Origin: Oscillospiraceae bacterium
Lineage (GTDB): Bacteria; Bacillota; Clostridia; Oscillospirales; Ruminococcaceae
Assembly (NCBI GenBank): GCA_003453215.1
Contig: DMMB01000052.1
Coordinates: forward strand, 1-10,932
DNA length: 10,932 nucleotides
Reading direction: 5' to 3'
Positions 1 through 5,288 of this stretch are shown here, piece by piece (the first letter of the stretch is position 1; every line of letters begins with the position of its first letter). A program made the position numbers and the translations under genes. The notes beneath the pieces were generated by a model that ran no database searches, was not told where the DNA came from, and saw nothing but the letters and a program-made list of their open reading frames with translations.

Positions 1-1
1 A

Positions 2-169
2 CATCATCGTAACACCTACATAGTAAAAGGTAAAGTCAATGGCCCATCGCTTGACGGGAAGGAACGGGTGTGGTACCATACTATCACTAAAATATTACCG
101 AAAGAAAAAAGCTCCGGAAAGGGGCATTTTTTTACCGAAGAAAGGCGGAAAATGAGAGATGAAGAATGA
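2..169 (+). CDS. possible 3' end of an upstream coding frame (uncertain)
   Basis: The frame entering at base 2 stays open for 55 codons and ends at the TGA at 167-169, overlapping the first codons of ppa. It contains the stretch VNGPSLDGKERVWYHTITK, which reads like ordinary protein. I do not recognise the family and no start codon lies inside the window. An open run of this length can occur by chance, and it overlaps a good promoter candidate and a T-rich hairpin, which weakens the case for coding. It could be the tail of a gene starting before the window or simply non-coding upstream DNA. Confidence 0.22.
   Translation, partial: HHRNTYIVKGKVNGPSLDGKERVWYHTITKILPKEKSSGKGHFFTEERRKMRDEE
51..79 (+). 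promoter_or_regulatory. candidate sigma-A promoter for ppa-def
   Basis: TTGACG at 51-56 matches the -35 consensus at five of six bases. A 17-base spacer separates it from TACCAT at 74-79, a four-of-six -10 box preceded by TGG, which gives an extended -10. Transcription would start near base 86, leaving a 5' UTR of about 70 bases before ppa. Confidence 0.45.
111..133 (+). terminator. weak terminator-like hairpin upstream of ppa
   Basis: GCTCC (111-115) can pair with GGGGC (121-125) around a GGAAA loop, with one G-T pair, followed by a run of seven T at 127-133. A-rich DNA lies on the 5' side. The stem is only five base pairs. It could end an upstream transcript or, if the promoter at 51-79 is real, act as a leaky attenuator in the ppa leader. 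Confidence 0.3.
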
Positions 170-650
170 TGTAGTGGAAGCGATCATAGAGATCCCCTGC
201 CGAAGCCGGAATAAATACGAGGTGGATAAGAAAACCGGCCGTATCCGGTTGGACCGGGTACTGTATTCAGCTATGGGGTATCCTTCGGAATACGGCTATC
301 TGGAAAACACTCTGGCTCCCGATGGCGACCCATTGGATATTTTGGTGGTGGGAACCGAACCGACCTATCCCGGCTGTGAGGTGCCTGCCCGGATTATTGG
401 GTACCTTTCGATGATCGATAATGGCAGCCTGGATTACAAACTGATTTCGGTCGTGGATTGCGATCCGCGCTATGACCGCGTTCAGGAGCTGCAGGACCTG
501 CCGCCCTTTTTGCTGGAAGAGATCCGGGATTTCTTTGAAAACTACAAGCGGCTGCAAAAAATAGAGGTTATCGTAAAGGGTTATCACAGTAAGGCGGAAG
601 CGCTGCAGCTGGTGGAAGAGACCAGAAAAGCCTACGCTGAAAGCCTTTGA
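159..650 (+). CDS. ppa: inorganic pyrophosphatase, family I
   Basis: Soluble Mg-dependent pyrophosphatase that hydrolyses the diphosphate released by biosynthetic reactions to two phosphates in the cytosol. The 163 residues are close to the usual bacterial family I length (E. coli, 175). The signature DGDPLD lies at residues 55-60, giving acidic ligands D55, D57 and D60. D87, D92 and K94 follow with the same spacing as D97, D102 and K104 of E. coli. K19, E21, R33 and Y45 match the E. coli active-site residues K29, E31, R43 and Y55, and Y129-K130 correspond to Y141-K142. The start at 159 follows an AAAGGCGG sequence at 141-148. It probably forms an operon with the deformylase-like gene that begins 10 bases after its stop. 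No key residue is missing. Confidence 0.95.
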   Translation: MKNDVVEAIIEIPCRSRNKYEVDKKTGRIRLDRVLYSAMGYPSEYGYLENTLAPDGDPLDILVVGTEPTYPGCEVPARIIGYLSMIDNGSLDYKLISVVDCDPRYDRVQELQDLPPFLLEEIRDFFENYKRLQKIEVIVKGYHSKAEALQLVEETRKAYAESL

Positions 651-660
651 GGGAGAAAAC

Positions 661-1071
661 ATGGTAAAACCAATTTGCAGGGATGAGATGTTTCTGGCGC
701 AAAAAGCAAAGCCTGCCGATGAAAACGATCTGCCAGTGGCACAGGATCTGCTGGAAACACTGATGGCGCACCAAGAAGAATGTGTGGGTATGGCGGCCAA
801 TATGATCGGTGTTAATAAGCGAATCATTGCCTTTCAGGATGGAGCGGGCTATAGGGTGATGCTGAACCCGGAAATCCTGCAGAAAAGCGGCGCTTATGAG
901 ACGGAAGAGGGCTGCCTTTCCCTGCAGGGAATGCGCCCGACCAGACGATGGGAGAAGATAAAGGTGCGCTGGCAGAATGAAAAGATGGAGATCCGCCAGA
1001 AAACCTACACCGGCTGGACAGCCGAGATCATCCAGCATGAAATAGACCACTGTGATGGCATCATCATTTGA
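661..1071 (+). CDS. def: peptide deformylase, short variant
   Basis: Member of the metal-dependent peptide deformylase family, which removes the formyl group from N-terminal Met of new proteins. All three family motifs can be found in its 136 residues: a divergent motif 1 (GMAANM, 43-48), motif 2 EGCLS (83-87) with metal ligand C85, and motif 3 HEIDH (126-130) with ligands H126 and H130 and catalytic E127. In motif 1 the usual catalytic Gln (Q50 in E. coli) is replaced by M48. The protein ends just after motif 3, so the C-terminal helix of classical enzymes is absent. As I recall, short GMAANMIG deformylases of this kind are common in Clostridia, so this is a subfamily rather than a broken gene. 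The GGGAG at 651-655 sets the start and lies directly after the ppa stop, consistent with co-transcription. True deformylase activity is likely but not certain. Confidence 0.88.
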   Translation: MVKPICRDEMFLAQKAKPADENDLPVAQDLLETLMAHQEECVGMAANMIGVNKRIIAFQDGAGYRVMLNPEILQKSGAYETEEGCLSLQGMRPTRRWEKIKVRWQNEKMEIRQKTYTGWTAEIIQHEIDHCDGIII

Positions 1072-1111
1072 GGTTTTACATGATAAAAATGAATGAAACA
1101 AAAAATATCCT

Positions 1112-1125
1112 GCAAATTTTTTTGC
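1112..1125. repeat. short A/T-rich inverted repeat upstream of the leader promoter
   Basis: GCAAA (1112-1116) and TTTGC (1121-1125) form a small inverted repeat whose end is nine bases before the -35 box of the cysteine-transporter promoter. It could be an operator half-site pair or part of a weak end signal for the ppa-def transcript. The surrounding DNA from 1072 is A/T-rich and otherwise shows nothing. Confidence 0.2.
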
Positions 1126-1134
1126 TCCACGCTC

Positions 1135-1163
1135 TTGACAAATGAAAGCGGGGAGTGTATTAT
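1135..1163 (+). promoter_or_regulatory. strong sigma-A promoter of the cysteine-transporter operon
   Basis: TTGACA at 1135-1140 is a perfect -35 box. A 17-base spacer leads to TATTAT at 1158-1163, a five-of-six -10 box. The expected start point is near 1170, about 40 bases before the leader peptide ATG. A near-consensus promoter ahead of an attenuator fits an operon controlled mainly after initiation. Confidence 0.88.
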
Positions 1164-1208
1164 CGTGCTATCACATCAAAGCAAATGAACCGAAGGGAGG
1201 ATAAGACA

Positions 1209-1298
1209 ATGACAAATTACCGTGTTATGGGCATTGCTGCCTCCTCTTGTTGTTGCATACTGAACTCCCGGACATCCAAAATGGCCAGGCGCTTTTAG
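1209..1298 (+). CDS. cysteine-rich leader peptide of the transporter operon
   Basis: A 29-codon reading frame starting MTNYRVMGIAASSCCCI and ending at TAG 1296-1298. Its ATG is preceded by GGGAGG at 1195-1200 with eight bases of spacing, the best ribosome site in this leader region. Codons 14-16 are TGT TGT TGC (1248-1256), three consecutive Cys codons. It lies 46 bases after a near-consensus promoter and 55 bases before a strong intrinsic terminator, and the downstream genes encode a cysteine-type ABC importer. This is the classical architecture of ribosome-mediated attenuation: low Cys-tRNA stalls the ribosome at the Cys run and changes which hairpin forms downstream. The peptide itself probably has no other role. 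Everything about position and codons is visible in the sequence; regulation by cysteine is inference. Confidence 0.85.
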   Translation: MTNYRVMGIAASSCCCILNSRTSKMARRF

Positions 1299-1360
1299 TA
1301 TGCAGTAAAGCGCCTGCACACAGCGCTAAATGTGTGGATATGAGCCATTCCTGCCGGGAG
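1265..1360 (+). promoter_or_regulatory. predicted antiterminator RNA structure (attenuator leader)
   Basis: CTCCCGG at 1265-1271, beginning nine bases after the last Cys codon, is perfectly complementary over seven bases to CCGGGAG at 1354-1360, the 5' arm of the terminator, so the two structures exclude each other. Two hairpins lie between the arms and would bring them together: a perfect 10-bp stem 1286-1295/1307-1316 (CAGGCGCTTT/AAAGCGCCTG) with the leader stop codon at the start of its loop, and a 6-bp stem 1317-1322/1331-1336 (CACACA/TGTGTG) directly adjacent. A ribosome stalled at Cys codons would leave 1265-1271 free to pair. One that reaches the stop codon would sit on the 10-bp stem. 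The pairings are seen; the switching mechanism is inferred. Confidence 0.72.
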
Positions 1361-1387
1361 CTTGCAAAAGCCCCCGGTTTTTGTTTT
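1354..1387 (+). terminator. intrinsic terminator acting as attenuator
   Basis: CCGGG (1354-1358) pairs with CCCGG (1373-1377). After one A-C mismatch the stem continues with GCTT (1360-1363) against AAGC (1368-1371), closing a four-base loop. TTTTTGTTTT follows at 1378-1387. It sits between the leader peptide and the first permease gene of the same operon, so it must be conditional for the transporter to be expressed. Confidence 0.87.
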
Positions 1388-1405
1388 ACCCAAATGACAA
1401 GAAAG

Positions 1406-2065
1406 ATGGTGGAGATACTGAACTGGGATTTTGTGATAAAGGTTCTGCCGCTGTACCGGGAAGCCCTGTGGCTGACCCTGCGGCTGGGGCTGTGCGGTAC
1501 GGCATTGGCTACAGCGGTGGGGCTGCTATGTGCGGCTATCCAGTACGAAAAAGTACCGGTGCTGCGGCAGATTGTGGTAGGATACATCGAACTGAGCCGC
1601 AATACGCCGCTTTTAATTCAGTTGTTTTTTATCTACTACGGGTTGCCCAAAATTGGGATTAAAACCGATCCGGCGGTCTGCGGTGTGGTGGGGTTGGCGT
1701 TCTTGGGCGGCAGCTACATGGCAGAAGCGTTCCGCAGCGGGCTGGAGGCCATCGAGCCGATCCAGCAGGAAAGCGCCCTGAGCCTGGGCCTGACCCGCGG
1801 ACAGACTATGCGGTATGTAATATTGCCGCAGGCTATGAGTATCAGTATGCCGGCCTTTATGGCAAATGTAATTTTTTTATTGAAGGAGACCAGTGTATTC
1901 AGTGCAGTAAGTTTGATGGATTTGATGTTTACCGCCAAAGATCTCATTGCCATGTATGCCAAGACCACCGAGGCGCTGGCACTGCTGGTGGTATGTTATC
2001 TGCTCATTCTGCTGCCGGTTTCACTGCTGGGGCGTTGGCTGGAAAGGAGGCTGCGCTATGCCTGA
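1406..2065 (+). CDS. amino-acid ABC transporter permease (first), cysteine-type
   Basis: Integral membrane subunit of a polar amino-acid importer (HisM/GlnP family). The 219 residues hold about five hydrophobic segments, starting near 20-45, 56-80 and 91-109. The conserved ELSRNTPLLIQLFFIYYGLP lies at 62-81. The cytoplasmic EAA loop that docks on the ATPase is at about 122-142, with the G...LPQ pattern at G128 and L140-P141-Q142. Start choice is uncertain: ATG 1406 gives the usual short N-terminus before NWDF, and ATG 1394 is in frame. Neither has a convincing ribosome site, and the region follows the attenuator T-run by only a few bases. The frame is also open upstream to 1247, but this would run through the leader and terminator and is unlikely. 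It overlaps the next permease by eight bases. Cysteine as substrate is inferred from the binding protein and leader. Confidence 0.9.
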   Translation: MVEILNWDFVIKVLPLYREALWLTLRLGLCGTALATAVGLLCAAIQYEKVPVLRQIVVGYIELSRNTPLLIQLFFIYYGLPKIGIKTDPAVCGVVGLAFLGGSYMAEAFRSGLEAIEPIQQESALSLGLTRGQTMRYVILPQAMSISMPAFMANVIFLLKETSVFSAVSLMDLMFTAKDLIAMYAKTTEALALLVVCYLLILLPVSLLGRWLERRLRYA

Positions 2066-2732
2066 TTTGGGACTGGACGTACTGCTGAAGGGAAAAAATG
2101 CGGCAAGACTTTTGGGCGGCCTGTGGGTGGCACTTCGGGTCAGCCTCATCTCAGTGGCCATCAGCATCCCACTTGGAATTCTGCTGGGCGTACTGATGAC
2201 CCGGAAAAATCGATTGATCCGGGCGCTTCTGCGCATCTATCTGGAGATTATTCGTATTATGCCGCAGATGGTGCTCCTGTTCCTGGCCTACTTTGGAACG
2301 GCGCGGGCTTTTGGCTGGAATTTGGACGGCGAAATGGCGGCCATCATTGTTTTTACACTGTGGGGCACTGCCGAAATGAGCGACTTGGTGCGGGGGGCAC
2401 TGGTTTCCATCCCACGGCACCAGTACGAAAGTGCCGAGGCACTGGGACTAAAGCGAGGACAGGTATTCCGCTATGTGGTGCTGCCGCAAACAGTGCGCCG
2501 GCTGCTGCCGCAGTCCATCAATCTCATTACCCGTATGATAAAAACCACCAGCCTGATTTTGATGATCGGCGTGGTGGAGGTGCTGAAGGTGGCGCAGCAG
2601 ATCATTGAGGCAAACCGGACGGCCAGCCCCAATGCGGCGTTTGGCATTTATCTTACCGTCTTTCTGCTGTATTTCCTGGTGTGCTGGCCCATCAGCCTGC
2701 TGGCCAGAAAACTGGAACAAAAATGGAGGTAA
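2058..2732 (+). CDS. amino-acid ABC transporter permease (second), cysteine-type
   Basis: Second transmembrane subunit of the same importer, 224 residues, presumably pairing with the first permease as a heterodimer. Hydrophobic segments begin near 19-46, 57-80, 94-107 and 147-170, with a last one near 200-218. The EAA loop at 124-144 contains EALGLKRGQ and ends VVLPQ. ATG 2058 is chosen because AAAGGAGG at 2043-2050 lies seven bases upstream. It overlaps the stop of the first permease (2063-2065), a typical sign of translational coupling. Its stop is six bases before the ATPase gene. Although both are permeases, its sequence is clearly different from the first, as in other two-permease amino-acid importers. 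Confidence 0.93.
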   Translation: MPDLGLDVLLKGKNAARLLGGLWVALRVSLISVAISIPLGILLGVLMTRKNRLIRALLRIYLEIIRIMPQMVLLFLAYFGTARAFGWNLDGEMAAIIVFTLWGTAEMSDLVRGALVSIPRHQYESAEALGLKRGQVFRYVVLPQTVRRLLPQSINLITRMIKTTSLILMIGVVEVLKVAQQIIEANRTASPNAAFGIYLTVFLLYFLVCWPISLLARKLEQKWR

Positions 2733-2738
2733 TAAGCG

Positions 2739-3512
2739 ATGTCTGACTCATTGCTGGAAATAAAAAACCTGACGAAGCGCTACGGGGAGAACACAGTGCT
2801 GCAGGACCTGAGCTTTACGGTGCGGCGAGGGGAAGTCATTGTGGTGCTGGGCCCCAGCGGCTGCGGTAAAAGCACCCTGCTGCGATGTATCAATGCTCTG
2901 GAACCAATTCAAGGGGGAGAGATCCTCTTAGGCGGCGAGGTCATTGACCGCAGTCCGGCGGGATTGCCCGCGCTGCGGCGGCGCATCGGTATGGTGTTCC
3001 AAAGCTACGAGTTGTTTCCTCACATGACGGTCATGGAAAATATTCTGCTGGCACCATGCAAAGCGCTGGGAACCAAAAAGGAGGACGCCAAAGCGGAAGC
3101 CGAAATACTGCTGCGCCGCGTAGGGCTGTGGGAAAAGCGTGAGAGTTACCCCCGGGAACTTTCCGGCGGGCAGAAGCAGCGGGTCGCCATTGTGCGGGCG
3201 TTGTGTATGCATCCGGAGGTGCTGCTCTTTGATGAAGTAACAGCGGCCCTGGACCCGGAAATGGTGCGGGAAGTGCTGGATGTGGTGTTGGATCTGGCCA
3301 GAGAGGGAAAGACCATGATTATTGTGACGCATGAGATGCAGTTTGCCCGCGCCATCGCCGATCGGGTGCTGTTCCTGGAGGACGGTAAAATAGCAGAAGA
3401 AGGCACACCGGAGCAGTTCTTCACCGCACCTAAAACAGAACGTGCCAAGCATTTCTTGAAAACATTTGAATTTGAGGATGTTAAGCCCCATGGGGATTTG
3501 CATACAGACTAA
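2739..3512 (+). CDS. amino-acid ABC transporter ATP-binding protein
   Basis: Cytoplasmic ATPase (GlnQ/HisP family) that powers import through the two permeases encoded just upstream. All nucleotide-binding elements are present in the 257 residues: Walker A GPSGCGKST at 38-46, Q-loop Q88, ABC signature LSGGQ at 141-145, Walker B LLLFDE with catalytic E166, D-loop ALDP at 170-173 and switch H198. The Walker B region reads DEVTAALDPE, with V in place of the commoner P in DEPTS, a variation seen in this family. The start follows GGAGG at 2725-2729, nine bases upstream and overlapping the end of the permease gene. About 20 residues beyond the core end in an acidic and polar tail. Nothing looks broken. 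Confidence 0.95.
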   Translation: MSDSLLEIKNLTKRYGENTVLQDLSFTVRRGEVIVVLGPSGCGKSTLLRCINALEPIQGGEILLGGEVIDRSPAGLPALRRRIGMVFQSYELFPHMTVMENILLAPCKALGTKKEDAKAEAEILLRRVGLWEKRESYPRELSGGQKQRVAIVRALCMHPEVLLFDEVTAALDPEMVREVLDVVLDLAREGKTMIIVTHEMQFARAIADRVLFLEDGKIAEEGTPEQFFTAPKTERAKHFLKTFEFEDVKPHGDLHTD

Positions 3513-3531
3513 ATAAAAAGGAGTAAGAACT

Positions 3532-4389
3532 ATGAAAAACATGAGAAAATGGATGGCGGCAATGATGCTGGTACTGATGCTGGTGCTGATGGCTGCCTGC
3601 GGAAATGGCGGGAATACAACCAATGAGAATAAGGCCGGTTACCGCACACTGGAGGAAATCAAGGCAGCGGGAACCATCAATATTGGTGTGTTTTCCGATA
3701 AAAACCCCTTTGGCTACGTGGATGAAAACGGCGAGTATCAGGGCTATGATGTATATTTTGCCCGCCGGCTGGCAGAGGATCTGGGCGTTAAGGTGAACTT
3801 CATTTCTACCGAAGCGGCCAACCGCATTGAATACCTCAAGACCGGCAAGGTGGATGTGATTCTGGCCAACTTTACCGTAACCCCTGCCCGGGCAGAGGAA
3901 GTGGATTTTGCATTGCCCTACATGAATGTGGCGCTGGGCGTTGTTTCGCCGGAAGGACGGGTCATCACTACGCTGGAAAACTGGGATGAGAACGATGAGA
4001 TGATCGTCATTTCCGGTACGACTGCTGAGACTTATCTGACCGAGAATTATCCTAACATCAGGCTGCAGAAGTACGATACCTACGCCAACGCTAAGAACGC
4101 GCTGGAGAATGGCAACGCAGCAGCCTGGGCCAACGATAACACCGAGGTACTGGCCTATGCCATGCAGAACCCCGGCTATGTAGTAGGCATTCCCACTCTG
4201 GGCGGCAATGATACCATCGCTCCTGCTGTAACCAAGGGCAACACCACCCTGCTGGATTGGCTGAATGAGGAAATTAAGACCCTGGGTGAGGAAAAGTTCT
4301 TCCATGCGGATTATGAAGCGACCCTGGCCGATACCTATGGCCTGGATTACGAGGATGAACTGGTTGTCGAGGGCGGCATCACCGGCTGA
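3532..4389 (+). CDS. ABC transporter substrate-binding lipoprotein, cysteine-binding (CjaA-like)
   Basis: Solute-binding lipoprotein of the family 3 type (285 residues) that captures substrate outside the membrane and delivers it to the permeases. The N-terminus has positive residues, a Met/Leu-rich signal helix and a lipobox-like LMAAC with C23 as the lipidated residue, followed by a Gly/Asn linker. From about residue 45 the mature domain shows GVFSDKNPFGYV, EAANRIEYLKTGKVDVILANF and PARAEEVDFALPYMNVALGV. These and the end of the protein (IAPAV, EEKFFHADYEATL, VEGG) resemble the Campylobacter cysteine-binding protein CjaA (Cj0982c) as I remember it. AAGGAG at 3518-3523 precedes the start by eight bases. 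As last gene of the operon it is followed by a terminator. Substrate assignment to cysteine rests on this resemblance plus the poly-Cys leader; cystine or a related amino acid is possible. Confidence 0.9.
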   Translation: MKNMRKWMAAMMLVLMLVLMAACGNGGNTTNENKAGYRTLEEIKAAGTINIGVFSDKNPFGYVDENGEYQGYDVYFARRLAEDLGVKVNFISTEAANRIEYLKTGKVDVILANFTVTPARAEEVDFALPYMNVALGVVSPEGRVITTLENWDENDEMIVISGTTAETYLTENYPNIRLQKYDTYANAKNALENGNAAAWANDNTEVLAYAMQNPGYVVGIPTLGGNDTIAPAVTKGNTTLLDWLNEEIKTLGEEKFFHADYEATLADTYGLDYEDELVVEGGITG

Positions 4390-4421
4390 AGCGGTTGAAA
4401 AGTCCGCCGGGATAGCATAAA

Positions 4422-4430
4422 TGATACTAT
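4422..4430 (+). promoter_or_regulatory. possible extended -10 promoter for the acetyltransferase
   Basis: TGATACTAT is an extended -10 element (TGn plus TACTAT) without a matching -35 box at the usual distance; TTGAAA at 4395-4400 is too far away at 24 bases. A transcript from here would carry the 4446-4483 hairpin in its leader. Confidence 0.22.
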
Positions 4431-4445
4431 GGCAAATGCCGGGGA

Positions 4446-4483
4446 GGAACACAGGGCAGAAAGAGCGCTGTGTTCCTTTCTTT
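4446..4483 (+). terminator. terminator of the cysteine-transporter operon
   Basis: GGAACACAG (4446-4454) pairs perfectly with CTGTGTTCC (4468-4476) around a 13-base loop, followed by TTTCTTT at 4477-4483. It lies 56 bases after the binding-protein stop. The next gene starts only 22 bases beyond, so it must rely on read-through or on a promoter upstream of this hairpin. Confidence 0.78.
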
Positions 4484-4505
4484 ATAAAAAAGGGAGGAAA
4501 GCAAG

Positions 4506-5030
4506 ATGAACCTGGTGACCGAACGGCTGGTGCTGCGCCCATGGGAAGAAAGCGATGCCGGGCAGCTGTATGAACTGGCGCGGGATCCAGCAGTTGGCCC
4601 GGCGGCAGGCTGGACACCCCACACCAGTGTGGAGGATAGCTTAAAAATCATACGCGAAATTCTCAGTGCCCCCGGCACCTATGCGGTAGTACAGAAGGAG
4701 AGCGGCAAGGTGATTGGCAGCTGCGGCATTTTTGGTACCGGAGCCGCCGGCGCGGAAGGCGAGCCGGAAATCGGCTACTGGATAGGCAGGAACTACTGGG
4801 GGAATGAATACGCCCCGGAGGCAGTACGGGCGTTATTGGGGCTGTGCTTTGCCGGAGGGAATGACCGGGTGTGGTGCGCCTATTTTGATGGGAATGAAAA
4901 ATCCCGCCGATGCATGGAAAAGTGCGGGTTTCGGTATCACCACACCGAAGAAAATGTGCTGTGGCGGCCAACGGGGGAGATCAAAACCGAGCACTATACC
5001 TGCATTATCCGGGAAGAATGGAAAAAATGA
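4506..5030 (+). CDS. GNAT-family N-acetyltransferase (RimJ/RimL type)
   Basis: Acetyl-CoA-dependent acetyltransferase of 174 residues, the normal length for this family. It opens with TERLVLRPWEESDAGQLYEL, the typical first strand and helix of RimJ/RimL-like enzymes. The acetyl-CoA loop region is EIGYWIGRNYWGNEYAPEAV at 88-107, and the late motif NEKSRRCMEKCGF at about 131-143 matches the usual N..S....K.GF pattern. The acceptor could be a ribosomal protein N-terminus, a small amine or an antibiotic; the sequence does not decide. GGGAGG at 4492-4497 gives the start with eight bases of spacing. It has its own terminator but no convincing promoter after the preceding operon's terminator. Confidence 0.88.
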   Translation: MNLVTERLVLRPWEESDAGQLYELARDPAVGPAAGWTPHTSVEDSLKIIREILSAPGTYAVVQKESGKVIGSCGIFGTGAAGAEGEPEIGYWIGRNYWGNEYAPEAVRALLGLCFAGGNDRVWCAYFDGNEKSRRCMEKCGFRYHHTEENVLWRPTGEIKTEHYTCIIREEWKK

Positions 5031-5038
5031 TAATATGG

Positions 5039-5076
5039 GCTCCGCTCCGGCCAAAGAGCGGGGCTTTTCTGTTTTT
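5039..5076 (+). terminator. terminator of the acetyltransferase gene
   Basis: GCTCCGCTC (5039-5047) pairs with GAGCGGGGC (5056-5064) with one G-T pair and an eight-base loop, followed by TTTTCTGTTTTT at 5065-5076. It lies just after the acetyltransferase stop and only about ten bases from the truncated end of cotJC on the other strand. Confidence 0.85.
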
Positions 5077-5085
5077 GCGGGGACA

Positions 5086-5286
5086 TTACAGCAATGAGGA
5101 ACCAATATCATTGAGGAGACCGGCAACCCGGCGATTGGGCATGGCGAATTTTTGCGAAAGATAGCGTAAGCTGGCGCCCAATTCGCCATCCGGCCCGCCG
5201 TACTGGCTGATGATGATCTGTGCGGCCTTGGCGTTCGGGCGCTTAATATTGACCGGGAATTCCAAAATCTTATCGTAGTTCCACAT
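5086..5286 (-). pseudogene. cotJC: 3'-truncated cotJC (Mn-catalase-like spore coat protein)
   Basis: The 66-residue product begins MWNYDKILEFPVNIKRPNAK and continues with QYGGPDGELGASLRYLSQ, the hallmark N-terminus of CotJC, a manganese-catalase-fold spore coat protein of about 190 residues. E35 lies where the first Glu metal ligand of Mn catalases (Glu35 in Lactobacillus plantarum) is expected. The reading frame then stops at NDIGSSLL, just where the family normally continues with a TEELAH-type segment carrying the next Glu and His ligands. About two thirds of the protein is missing and I find no continuation in other frames before the acetyltransferase gene. The start at 5286 follows GGGAGGG (5293-5299 on the plus strand), and cotJB ends three bases before it. 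The product cannot bind a di-manganese centre by itself. A pseudogene formed by deletion is most likely; retention as a short structural coat protein is possible. Confidence 0.82.
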
Positions 5287-5288
5287 AC

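Noticed and set aside
568..1101. Minus-strand open frame opposite the ppa-def region
   Set aside because: Antisense shadow of two recognised genes with conserved motifs; no ribosome site or motif of its own.
1170..1400. T-box or S-box riboswitch as the regulator of the transporter
   Set aside because: I do not see the conserved T-box sequence (AGGGTGGNACCGCG) or an S-box core, and the leader contains a well supported Cys-rich reading frame instead.
1247..1405. N-terminal extension of the first permease from a TTG at 1247 or from ATG codons at 1330-1340
   Set aside because: It would translate through the leader peptide region, the antiterminator and the terminator in another frame, has no ribosome site, and adds sequence unlike permease N-termini.
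3481..4617. Minus-strand open frame of 378 codons opposite the binding protein
   Set aside because: Antisense to a well supported lipoprotein gene and running across the operon terminator; the translation shows no domain.
4833..5189. Minus-strand open frame that could have continued cotJC after a frameshift
   Set aside because: In this frame the residues after the cotJC region do not resemble manganese catalase; they read through the acetyltransferase terminator and gene. So cotJC is truncated, not merely frameshifted.
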